Positions 50,272 through 62,200 of a stretch of 64,000 nt of DNA are shown here, piece after piece. The notes below the pieces were generated by a model, which saw only the letters and a list, made by a program, of their open reading frames with translations, made no database searches and was not told the origin of the DNA. This DNA comes from Spinellus fusiger (lineage: Eukaryota > Mucoromycota > Mucoromycetes > Mucorales > Phycomycetaceae). Location: assembly GCA_025094145.1 (NCBI GenBank), contig JALLLS010000073.1:1-64000 (forward strand), read 5' to 3'. The translations under genes were made by a program, and so were the position numbers. The stretch's first letter is position 1; each line of letters begins with the position of its first letter.

Positions 50272-53200
50272 ACTGTTGCTGGCCATCTTCCGAGATGGAC
50301 CTATTGTAGTGAGTCTCTGATCCATGCCATGCGTTACACGTGTGGGTGGTCATTGAATCTCCCAAAGCACAAAGGTGTGGAATCCATGTGTGTTATGTGC
50401 ACTACCCCCATTGTACTGGGGATGTTTGTTATAGAATAAGGGGTGCTACAAGTAAGCAATTCCTTCTTCTTTTTATATATCATTTTTCTTATATGTAAAA
50501 AATAAAAATAAAAGAATCTTTAATATTTTCTTTAATTTATAATTCACACGGTACGTGTATCTGTAAATTCTTCCAGTGTGTTTATGTCTCACTTTATCAA
50601 GCGTGGATTATGAGTGAGAATAGGGTTGAATAGAATCATACCACGGTCACTAATCTATTCTAAAAAATAAAAATAAATAAAAAAAGGATAAATAAGGAAG
50701 ATAGTGCTGGCTGTTATGCCCATTCAACCAAGACAATCAACAGGTAAGAGTCTCTGTGAAGATTAGAAAGTAAAGAGAGAAATATAAGCCAATCACAATA
50801 TATTAATTGATTATGACTAAGCAATGCATAAATGAAAAAGATGGTAGGGTAAATCAATGGACTCTTCTTAAATAGTACAATCACAGCAATATTACCTGTA
50901 GTTTATATTTATGTTTTCCTCTTTTGTCTCTCAATAAAATCATTAAAACACACAAATGTCCACACATATTAAGTCTTTTTGCCACTGCTTTACAGTCATA
51001 AGTTGTAATTTAAATCATGCAAGGATAGTTTTAAATGAAGATTAAAAATGGACAGTGCTATTTATGTTCTCATCTATTTTGATTCACTGGATTTATAGCT
51101 GTGGACCCATTTTTTATTTTATTTTTATTTTATTTTAGATTCAGAGGATGCGTGACAAACACCAATGTATTCATAACCCACTCCACAGTGTAGTAGGATG
51201 ATCTCTTTATTTATTTTTGTTATAGACTGTAGGTACAGCACACTCAAAGAAATAAAATACAAGGCATGTTATTCCACTTTTATTGACATAAGAGAAGGTC
51301 TATTAAAGAGTAGGGAAGAATTACCTTTTATTCACTGTTGAACTTGTGGGTTGATAGTGTGAGCGGCCTGGTAATTATTTACAGTGTCTCAATAACACAC
51401 ACACAAATTTATTTTTTAAAACTGTTTGATGTTAGTCTGATGCCACCACAGCCTGGTCTGGATTTTACAAGACAAAAATAATCGGCATCTCCAAGTAAAG
51501 TAATAAAGCACTAATGCATTAAAGCAATAAAGTATAAAAACAATAAATTAATAAAGCAACAAACAAGTAATCTATGTTGATGATCATGCTTATGCTTTAT
51601 CATTTGCTTCTTTATCCTCTACACTTCCTACTAAGACCCAGAGTGATTCCATGCTCATGAATAACATGGCTTTATCTGTCTTCTTGAGTGGTTTGACGTG
51701 GTGTAACTATAATTTATTATCTGTAAAATGAAATAAAGAAAGCCCGTTTCAAGATGATTTGTTGGTTTAAGAGTAAGTTGGGTCTGACACCCCTCAGAGT
51801 GTTACTCATTTATTATTTCTCTCTAAATCACAAGTATGTCAATCAATATTACTCTACTTTATTGTGTTTTAATCTGTAGTTGGATATGGAATAACCTATT
51901 TTATTGACTCTGAATAGGACCTTTGATAGGTGCATGTATTAAGAAATGGAAACCTTTAGTCACCATTTCCTTGCGTAAAAGGCATCAAGGATGGGTAACA
52001 AAAGTGTATGATTATTTTTATTTCCTTTTTTGAAACCCAAAATAAGTACAAGTGATAAATATAGCACATAATCAATAAGATTAGTCTTTATAGAAGAATT
52101 TCTGGATCTTAGGTTGAATAGCTTGATATCATTCATTACAATGTGTGTCTATCCTGTGTCACATTCCTTCTTCTAATCAAGCAATGGAATAACATCATAA
52201 CTATAGGAGGGGACTGCTTAGAGTCTATAGATTAAAAGGGTACATACACTTATAGAAATGGCAGTAATAAAGACTTGAGTGTACAAAGCAAATGAGTGAG
52301 GAATTAAGAAATGAACAGGGCACATCCTTTATTAGAAATTGACACCTGAGAAAGAGGCCAAACAGCAACAATTCTTATTGTTCGTGTTGAAAAGGAAAAT
52401 AAAACAAAGTGAGCTACTTAAGTAGGCAAAATTACTATTCCTTCTTCTTTTTATTGGATATGGACAGTAATACATTATTTATATCAAACAACAAATAAAG
52501 AAGACATTAAGATCCTATATTTCTACTTTATACCAAATTGTCTCTGCAAGAGAATGGTATTTATTGGTAAAAAAAATGCTTGGGTAATCAATCGCCTCGC
52601 CTATAAAATAACAAAGACATTTACACGGCTGTATTAGGAGGAAGGAGTAAAATGTCAGTCATTACGGAGACAAAGAATCATAGAACACACATAAGCACTC
52701 CCCTTTTCTCCTTTGATGTCTATAGATGTTGATATCAAATAACAAAGAGTGAGTATTAATTCATCAGACAGGAATAAAAAGAGAGAGAGAGAATAATACA
52801 GGGCCCCAATGTAGTAATATTCATACTAGAAACCTATTAACGTGTAGCTATTAACAGCTCATTTTGCAGTAATGACTCTATCTTTGTGCAAACACAATGA
52901 ACATTTATTGTATAGACACAGAGACGTGTTCTTAATTTAACACAGACACTCTAAATATTTTCTTTGTTCTTAAAAGTGCACGTTGGGTATCAAGTTAAGG
53001 GTTTTTTTTTCATACTAATAAGTCACTTGCACATACCCCCTTCAGTTATATTATCTGCCTCATTACTGTCAGATAGTATCTATGAGTTGAAATAGGATAT
53101 ATCTATTCACTTGTTTATTCATCTATTCATTCTACCTGTCTATGTGCAGCAGAATACCAGATCCGTAGAGAGGGAGAAGAGTTCTATTTCTGAGCGTAAA

Positions 53201-53740
53201 TTACTTTCTCAATGCTTACAGCTCAAACCAGCTCAACAAAGTGATTAAACTAAGAGGTCTTCCTTGCAAGAAATCGCCTATTTTAGTCCAACACACCCCC
53301 CACACCCCCTTTCTTTATTGCTACCAGTAATACCCAAAATTCAGGATTTATCTATGTGTAAAGTGAATGATTAAAATGAAATAGTAAAATGAAAAAGTAA
53401 AAAGGAAAAAAAAAAACACTAAAACATTCTACCTTCTAATAAAGAAAAATTACACTATTTTCCCAAGATTCCTTTATTCAATTGTTTGAATTATCCTTAG
53501 GATGACATGAGATATCCAACAACACTAAAGATCTACACGGGAGGCAAAAATAAAATAAAATAAAATAAGGATCTATTCGTTGATGTCTTGGCTATTTGGG
53601 CAGTTTATAGAGACTAGAAGTGGCAAAACCAAAAATTTAGTTTGTGTGATATTTGGAGTTATCCTCGGTCTCTCTATGGACGGTCCATAGAATACTAAGT
53701 ATGAATAAGTCCCGTCTTTCCTATTACTACACACCCAAAG
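50272..53740. other. Gene-poor AT-rich stretch
   Basis: About 3.5 kb with no convincing reading frame, tRNA or transposase motif by eye. It includes imperfect AATAAAGCA-type repeats (about 51490-51570). Together with the flanks to 56501 it is the longest gene-free region in the window. Confidence 0.5.
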
Positions 53741-54290
53741 ATTTTCTGGCCTTTAGGCGGGGATATCTCCTTCCTTTTACGTAAAAGAAAAAACGCTCCT
53801 TTTATGGATCCGTGTTTAAAATCAAAGGTTTGCAAGTATCTAAATAATTGTTTCCTTTTGTGGATACCTCAATATCAAATTGGATTATCAATGAAATATA
53901 TTGCTTATGAATAAAATTGTTTATTGTAATAGTATAGCTAATGATATAGTATGACTATAGCTACTGCCCAAGTGCATTCCCTCATAGCAATAGAATCTAT
54001 ATCCTAAAAGCCTTGTGCTTTATCCTTGGGAGATAGATAACTATGCTCAGGAGTATAGCCTAGACACCCTAGACAGTATAGAAGACTACCTGAGACTGAC
54101 TTGAAAGGAGTCTTTACTTGCCTAATAGCAATACATTGAGTGTTTTGTGGAATACATTGAGCTCAAGCCCAGATGAAGACACTGCTTACCTTTTTATCAC
54201 TATAATAGTCCTTGGTAGTGTCTATTAATTCTCTCTATTGTTTCTCTTTTTTAATAATGGCACAATGCCTTGCTCAGTTATGCTCATCTT
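53741..54290 (-). repeat. Dispersed repeat, copy 2, inverted relative to 1-560
   Basis: The reverse complement reads from GATGAGCATAACTGAGCAAG through GAGGGAATGCACTTGGGCAG to CTTTGGGTGTGTAG, mirroring 1-560. Beyond the last motif the two copies differ after a shared TAATAG. The other edge cannot be set, because copy 1 is cut by the window start; this copy may extend toward 54340. The reading frame seen in copy 1 carries a stop here. Confidence 0.7.
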
Positions 54291-56501
54291 GACGAGTACT
54301 TAGGCGTTAAGTTGTATGTGCAGTATGGGAGATAACAAAAGGAGGGGGATATAGTAACAAATAATAATTCATTTATTATTCTGGTGATGTATACACTAGC
54401 CTCCACTCATAAAATTCACAAGTCAAACAATTCACACTCTATTTGCCTTGAGTCTAAAGCCCAGTATTAGAAACAATACTTTGTAGTCATTAAGCATCAC
54501 TGTTAATACCAGTTACAATAACATAGTTACTGAAGTGATTATGAATACTGAGTCAATAAATGACTATACAGTTCTCAATGTAAGTGAATTTGGTTCTATT
54601 TTATGGACAAAGATTACCAGAGTTAATTCAGTGTTCTATAATAAATCTTTCTTAAGCAGTGTTATACTGCAAATACTGTGGGCTTATGGATAACACATTA
54701 TGTTAAACAATAAATGCAGTGACTGAGTTGTAATTTTGGGGTGATTCTTGTTCTATTTCTTATCTTTACAGCCAATTCTATACTTTTAAATTGCAAAGTC
54801 AATCGTCACTGCTTAAACAGGTAAGTAGAGTTTGAAATATCCCATTTAGACAGCGAAAAGGACTTTTTAAACACATTAGCCAATCATAAGAATATTTCAA
54901 TTTTATTCTCAGTATATTTCCTTATATATCCCAAAAATCTCCTGGTGTGTATCCTATGCTAATGTATAAATGTATAGTCATATTCAAGCAAGGGTTGAGT
55001 GATAAGCTTCTAGAAAGCGATCCCTATGAGATATATAGTCTCATTGATAGCTTGAATTCAGACACTTTTTTTTACTATGTTTCTCTGTTTTTTCTCTATA
55101 CTGGCACTGTCATCAATGTTACAATGAAAATAGAGATTTTACAGTTTAAATGATTGACAATAAAGCCCCACGATTCCATTGAATTGATCTGTAGTTTGCA
55201 GACATGAACACTGCCACCTATGGGCAATGGCATCATTACTTTTGTAAACAGTTCGAAACTCTTTATGCCGCACTCAGCTATATTGGAGGTCGTAGCACTT
55301 GACTCAGACCTTCATAGGAAGAGAGGTTGTTAACGATGTTCAACACCCGATTGAAGCACTCGTAGCACATCAAGTCCGCTTATAGTGACAGATATAGGAA
55401 TAAAATAACCACTGAACTGTAATGTCATAAGAATAGAACTCAATGCACTGATAAGCAAAATTGTAATGAAAGTGTGTATGAAAGTATGAAAGTATGAAAG
55501 TATGTATGTATGAGTGTATGTATGTGTATGTATGTATAGATCTGTTGGTGAAGACCTTTTTATTTTTCTCCTTTTCCTTCTTTTTCTATTCTCTAAGAGA
55601 ATGAATGATTTACTACCTCTTTTATAGTACTAGTAGTTTCTTCATGCTTATCTTAGAAAGACGATAGTGGTAGGGGAGTCGTTATGTTTATTTTTATTTT
55701 ATAGAATGACTTTCTTAAGAGTCAATGAAGCCTGTGCTTTGCTCGGAATGCCATGCGAAATAAAACCCAACACGAGGTGTGTAATAAGTCAATTCCAAAT
55801 GTGTTGGAGCGGAAGAAAGAGTGAGTAACTATGAATGCAGTTGTAAATGTGGAAAGTGATGGAAAGAGGTGTCTGCAGAGATGCCATTATATACCATAAG
55901 ATGTTACTATACACATAGGAAAAAAGAATGAACACCATTAGACACTTATACTTGTTGATTGTTTACTGGTATGCACTGATGTCTACTGATATCCACTGAT
56001 AAGTGCAGGGTTGGAAAGACAGGAGACATCGCGTCTTTTGTTACCTTGGAGATTTAATCCACGGTCGGAATCTAATCATTGAACCTCATTATTAAATAAG
56101 TATCTGTCAATAGCATGGCCAAAGAAGAGCAGATCTTTTTACCCACTTTATTTCTCCAACATTTCATAGTAGAAAGAATAGAGATGTTCTTTTTTTTCTT
56201 CTTTTTTCTTTTCCTTCTTCAGACCAACTACATCGGCTTCTTGACTCAAAAGACGTGCCTCCAGCAGTCCGACGGTTTGTTAGTAGTACAGCAGTGAGTA
56301 TTCGTCTTTATCCCGCATTGCCTTGTTACTGTTTTCGCTAACCTTACTTGTTGAAATGTTCTCCCCCAAGGTATTTGTGAAACACCCCCACCCCCTCCAC
56401 TTGTTGACCTCCGCAAGCACCGTTTGCCTCGATATATTTTCTTGTTCTATGCTTATCCTTTCATCTTTATCTTATACTTAAATATTGTGAATAGTTCACA
56501 C
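54291..56501. other. Intergenic flank with TATG microsatellite; possible upstream exons of the GATA/PHD gene
   Basis: Mostly featureless. A 68-residue frame at 54947-55153 is not recognised. A TATG/AAGTATG tract runs about 55470-55540. Near 56222-56290 one frame reads LHRLLDSKDVPPAVRRFVSS and near 56372-56425 another reads PPPPPLVDLRKHRLPRY. Both look coding and could be upstream exons of the next gene, but no clean splice path to an ATG was found. Confidence 0.4.
55470..55540 (+). repeat. TATG/AAGTATG microsatellite
   Basis: GAAAGTAT units change into GTATGTATGTATG units, giving a simple-sequence tract in intergenic DNA. Confidence 0.85.
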
Positions 56502-58004
56502 ATGTCTCATTACAGCCAAGAATCCAATGTCTCCAATGACACTCCCCTCCAACGCACTGGACATCGTATCCCAGCTATCTCTCCTCGTCCACCCAATCCA
56601 TTCCAACCCACCCATGGATTGGTGAGTCCAGGTCCATTCATTCACTACAGCCAGGCCCACTACTACTATCCAACCTACGACTTTATGGCCTATCCTCGTC
56701 CAGACATTCTTACCAAAGGAATTGTAAGTACTGAGAGATCCATTTCTCTACGTGTGCGTCTTTCTTTTGTTCAATTTCTTAATTTCTGTTCTCATCTCCG
56801 CATTATTACAGCAGTACCACATTCCCCATTCACCAGTGGTTGTGCAACTCCCTATTCACCACACACTAGAAAACGCGACGATCACCTATGACACTGTAGA
56901 GCAACAAAAAGACCTGGTGAAAGACGTCTTTTTTTCTCCTGCCATTGATGAGGATCCTTCTCCAAATGTCTCTGTATCATGGGTGTCTCCTGTCAGTTCG
57001 TGCAATTCTCAAAGTGACAGCGAGTCAGACATTGCTAGTGTCTCTACTCCGCCCTCCCAATCCATTGATGCCTTTCCTGCACCCACTGATCTCTTTATGG
57101 ACACCCATGATACAGAGACATTATTGTTGTTTGGCCCTGATCTGGGTGAAGTTGTTGTTGAGGAAAAGGCCTCCTATTCGCCTACAAAACGCCATTCTTC
57201 TGATGCTGCCTACATACATACCAAGGGTAGTGCTGCTATCAAGAAACAACGCACTTGGAAGACAGCCCCCTCCTCCTCCCATTGTGATGATAGCAGTACT
57301 GACGAATTCGATGCGTCTGCAGAAGAATCTTTAGAGGAGGAGGATGACTTGTCAGATAGCGAAGAGTGGACACCTTCCACCCATTCTACCCTGTTCCAAC
57401 AACTGACAAAGGCCAACATTGACTGGTGTCGTTACTGTGGTACAACAGAGGGTGTCAACTGGAGACCTGGGCCATGGGGAAAGCGTACCTTGTGCAAGTA
57501 AGTCTATTTTATTAGTATGAGTCTATCTTTTGCTAACATTTCTTTCTTCTTTCTTTTTCTATTGCTATCATTAGTAAACATGGGTGTGATTACAAAGGCT
57601 ATGGGTTTGCCTGCAAATTACCTCGCCTTGATCTGGCGGGATTTGCTACAGAATCAATTCATGACCGTGATCGTCCTGTGCTTCAACTCTTTTGTACTGG
57701 CTGCCACCACAAAGAGTCATGGAAGGACAATCTATTAATGCAATGCGAAGGATGTCCTAAAGCATATCACCAGCACTGCTATTCCACACACTCACCCTCC
57801 AATGCATATGCCAACACTGCCGACAGCAACACACCGTGGTTCTGTGATCCCTCTTGCTGTGAGAATATGCACAGAAAACGAATTATTGTAGAGCTTCCTC
57901 GTAAGCGTCTGCCCTTGATGTGTGCTCCAAAGGCCAACCAGGTGTCTTCCACAGCCATTGCCATGGAAGGCACACGTACTCGCTCATTGCGTGACGCACG
58001 ATAG
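56502..58004 (+). CDS. GATA-like zinc finger plus PHD finger nuclear protein
   Basis: Three exons (56502-56723, 56812-57497, 57575-58004) join in phase to 446 codons including the stop. The N-terminal half is Ser/Pro-rich and acidic (ASAEESLEEEDDLSDSEEW). Near residue 276 a GATA-like finger starts: CRYCGTTEGVNWRPGPWGKR, then TLCNKHGCDYKGYGF. It keeps the GATA spacing (C-x2-C-x18-C) and the WRPGPWG core, but the last pair reads CNKH rather than CNAC, with another Cys two residues later. A PHD finger follows within about 50 residues (LFCTGCHHKESWKDNLLMQC, CEGCPKAYHQHC, WFCDPSCCEN), with a Cys4-His-Cys3-type order. The join suggests a chromatin-reading transcription regulator. I recognise no named orthologue. 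The start may lie further upstream. Confidence 0.78.
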
Positions 58005-58435
58005 ATTCTCTTTCCCTTATCTCCTTTCTTGCTTGTATTGTTTTGTTGTTCTTGTCTTCCTTTTTTTTAGTGAAGAGCAAGATGTAGATAGACTCACACT
58101 TCTTTGTTTCCATGTGTCCACTTTATTACTGTTTAGTATTTGTAGAATGCCAGTTTCTTTTCGTTGTTATTAAGATCCTTTATTTTCTCCTATTCTTCTT
58201 TCATTGTTTTATGCCTTATGAAGAGAGAATAGACTTGTTTTGACACTATAGTTGCATTGATGATGGAGACAGACCACCCGATCTGCAGGAGTACAATGTA
58301 TAGAATAACCCTACAAAACAGGCATTGCACTTGAAGTTGACAATGAAATAGGCATGTCATCGTTTTTATGCCCAATTTTGTTTGTCACGAATGGCTTTCT
58401 GCATTCCAAGTACAAGGTGCACTGGCATTTTCCCC
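58005..58435. other. Spacer between GATA/PHD and ETFRF1 genes
   Basis: 3' flank of the upstream gene. No gene recognised. Confidence 0.5.
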
Positions 58436-58520
58436 ATCCATAAATAGCGTCCAACCAATCTCCTTAAATAGGACTCATGCATCCTTAAATAGCCTTCACC
58501 AATCATTCACACCAGGTTAC
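58436..58520 (+). promoter_or_regulatory. ETFRF1 promoter with CCAAT boxes
   Basis: CCAACCAATC (about 58451) and ACCAATCATT (about 58498) lie 150-220 bp before the ATG, mixed with three TTAAATAG-type repeats. CCAAT boxes bind the HAP/NF-Y complex, a known regulator of respiratory genes in fungi, which would suit a mitochondrial product. The assignment is inference from the motif. Confidence 0.45.
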
Positions 58521-58663
58521 TTTGACAACTCTTTTTTTTTGTCTTAGTTGCCTAGCCAACGTATTGTTTGTTGGTAGGCGGGTTGCCTTAATATAGGTTC
58601 TCATCATTTGTTATTTCTTATGTATTTCATACCCAGACGGATCTCATAGCAACCCTCTTCTCC

Positions 58664-59092
58664 ATGTCAACAACCTCATTGCGTCCACAAGTCATTGCCC
58701 TTTACAAGCAGGCAGGTTCTTTACACCTATTTCTTTCTTTCTTTCGTTCTTTCTTTCTTATTCTGTTCTATTCTAGCTTGTGTACCTGGGTAGAGAATAC
58801 CCTGCTGGTTATCATGACTTTTTCAGGCCCAAACTCAAGTCTGCTTTTCTCAAGAAGAAGGATCTTGTCAGTGAGCAGGAGATTAACAGGGCGATCGAAC
58901 ACGGTCACTATATCATCAAAGGTACATTCCATGCTTTATTCAATCCCACTGAAATATTGATATATAAAATATAAAATATAAAAAAAATATAAAATATAAA
59001 AAAATATAAAAAATAAAACAGAACTTGAGGCAATGTACTATCTCCGCAAATACCGGGCCTTGAGGCAAAGATACCTGAATGAACTTCAATAA
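58664..59092 (+). CDS. ETFRF1: ETFRF1/LYRM5, LYR-motif regulator of electron-transfer flavoprotein
   Basis: In animals LYRM5 binds ETF in the mitochondrial matrix and removes its FAD. Three exons (58664-58711, 58777-58921, 59022-59092) give 87 residues, the family's length. The sequence reads MSTTSLRPQVIALYKQ, then LVYLGREYPAGYHDFFRPKL (the LYR-type helix, with the LGREYP block), then VSEQEINRAIEHGHYIIK and ELEAMYYLRKYRALRQRY, which closely matches the family end. The first intron needs a GC donor (CAG|GCAGGT...TTCTAG), since no GT gives the right phase. The second intron is a run of AAATAT repeats. The small size and exact phase make the call firm. Confidence 0.9.
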
Positions 59093-59251
59093 GCATGTCG
59101 TGAAGCCTTTATTGTCTCGCCACACCTCTTGGCCTCTTAATAAATGGAACGGGTTACACAAATAGCAAGGTCATTTTGAGTGCATTTAATTTCAAAGCTC
59201 TTTTCTGTTTTTGTTTTTGGTCTTTCTTCTTTCATTTTTTGTTGATTTACT

Positions 59252-62200
59252 ATGCAGCCCAATTCTCGTACTGTTCCTCCCAAGCAAGGAGAAGAATGGG
59301 AAGGGCAACGTCCACGCTCATTATCTGTGGCTATGACTCATCCTGAACCGTCCATCCACCCACAACCCTCAAAGTCATCTAAACGATTTCTATCTCGATT
59401 TCTAACACAGTCCGCCGGTCCCAACATACGCCCCATACATCCATCTCGTAAAGAATCCATCACCACCCTCTCCTCGGTGAACTCCAACATGTCTCAGGAA
59501 AAGGGATCCACTCAGACCATGACTCTCTTGAGCTCATCACCCACACCCAATCCCTCTATTTCTCAGAACACTGCCTATAGCAAAAGCTCCTCTGTCTCCC
59601 AAACAACCACCTACAGCAAAAGCTCCTCCTCCTCAGTCTCTTCCTCCAGTATTCAACACATGCAGAGTGTCTATACAATGGCACTTCTTCCTCTTTCCAG
59701 TGCTTATGGCTGGAATCCCTCCAAGAGTCCCCCCCTCACCACCACCACCACTACTACTACCACCACTCATAATCATCCCTCCACCACCACTAATACCACC
59801 ACTACTACTAATATTACCACTACCACTAATAATACTAATGCTTCCACCAGTCAGACTGCCACCACTACCCCCAATGACACTATTAAAAAGGTAGGATTTG
59901 ATTGACGGTCCAATTTATCACTTAAATCCATGACAAAGAATCTCTGTATTTGTAGTCATCCCAAAAAACACATCTTAAAGGCTTTGGCAAACTATTCAAA
60001 AAGTTTGGTATTGTAAGTACGCTCATTTATCACCAAGAGACTCATTGGGTTGGATTTATCATTAGACTTCGGAAGAAGCTGTGTTTGACAATCTTCCACA
60101 TGTTCGCCCTGTTCAGTCCACTGAAAAGTCATCCCACAGTACCAATTATCTTCGTACCATACCATTGGCACCTGCACCATCAAAAGATGTTGAGACTTCC
60201 TCCTCACACACTCCCTACACTCTCTACACTCCATCTACTCCATCTACTCCAACTACTCCACACACTGATGTGGTCATCAGTCCATTCCCTACTAAACCCA
60301 CCAAGATCATCATAAGGCCAAAATCCCCAAGACCAAGACCAGAGCCAAAAAACGAAGCAAGACACGAGTCAAGACCTCCTCGGACCAAACGCCATCTACG
60401 CTCCTTGCCTCCATTACCACTGCACGGAAACAACCTCAGTCATCATTCTCGTCACCGTCCTGTCTCTATGAACGCAGCTGACACGAGTAAAAGAAGATCG
60501 ACAACACTTAATGCAGCCCACTACGAGGGACAAGAAGTAAGATTAACACGGAACCAGTCTCTTTATGCCTTGAAATGCCCAAGCTCCTCTTCTTGGTCCA
60601 ATCCCTCGACAGAAAAGGCATCTGAACCCTACTCCTTCTACAGTACATTTGCAGTGAGTCCAACAGATTCACTGGATGGAAAGAACACTACTCTAGTAGA
60701 GGAGGAGGCTTCCTACAGAAGACCAAGCTCCACTCCTTCTACTTCTTTGGGAGAGGATCTCTCCTGTACCAACGATCCATACCATCAGGACACAAACACC
60801 CTCATAGAAACAAGCAGCATGGATTCCTTTAACACCGTGGACTCCAGTGTGGGCAGTGACAGTTACAGCCTCCGAGAACCCACAGGCATGGATTCCATAT
60901 CGGAAGAACCCAGTATCCTGGATACAAACAGTGTCACAAGCACAGACACTGAAGTGTTTTTGAGTGCCAGGGATGATCTTGAGCCTAGCAATGAACGATG
61001 CAAATCCAAGCTCACCAAGCGACTGAGTGGAGGTCATTACGGGAGTGCAGGTGGTATTATGATCAGCACAGCACCTGTTCCGCCTCTTCCTACGCATATG
61101 AAGCGAAGAAGCCAGCCGCCTCCAGAAGACATTGCGCATGCTATGTTGGAATGGAAACGCAGGAATGATGGAAATAGCAAACGATCGAGTGATGCCACAG
61201 CACATGGACGTTCTTCATTAGAAGAGCAAGAGATATCCCGGTTATCAGATACAGAAACGGGTCTTGCTGAAGCAGCAGCAGCAGCAGTGGATATAGCAGA
61301 TACAGCAGATACAGCAGATACACTCACTCCATTAGACACAATAACCATAGAACAAGTCACCTCCCCTACTACTCTTACTCCCACCACTACACTAGCCACC
61401 ACCACCACCACTACGCACGAGAGAATACGACAGCCTAGAAATCGTGGTACTACATTGTCTACTTTCTTCTCAAAGTCCATGGATGCTACATGGCTAGAAA
61501 CATCTCCTGATCTGGTAGCTGTAAGAGACCCACGGCTGTCTACCACCAGTACACCAGAGATACCTATGGATCGTGTAGAAGAAAGTGAGCCTACCAAAGA
61601 TCCACGGGAAGCAGCCAAAGCCCTGTGGACTGAAGACGAGACATTTGTGCCTAGAGACAGAATAGCGGAGTGGCTGGGTCAAAGGCAAGCACTTTTACCT
61701 TTTTATTCTATAGATAGATAGATATCATAGAAATAATTGACTATACTATGCCATGTTATGTTGTGTTATGCTGTACTATACTTACTTTGGTATATAGAGA
61801 GTCTTTCCGTACAAGCACTCTGGCCTATTACATGGAATACTTTAACTTTACTGGCATGCGTCTGGACGTGGCCTTTCGGTAAGACCCCACTACCTACTGC
61901 TATCTACATCTACATCTACAGAGAAAAGAAACTGACACAGAGATTAGAAAACTATGCGGAAAACTCTATCTCAAAGCAGAAGCACAACAAATGGACCGTA
62001 TCTTGGAAGTATTTGCTAAACGGTACTGGCGCTGCAACACCCACTCCATGTTTAGAAACTCAGGTAAGCCCATGTGTTGCCTGAAGAACCGAATACTTAG
62101 CCTACAGACGTCGTGTATGCCATTGTCTACTCCCTGTTACTCCTCAACACGGATCTTCATGTGGCTCAAGGCAACTACCATCGAATGACACGAAGTGAGT

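Noticed and set aside
61037..61618. 193-residue minus-strand frame
   Set aside because: Antisense to the disordered N-terminal part of the Sec7-PH gene.
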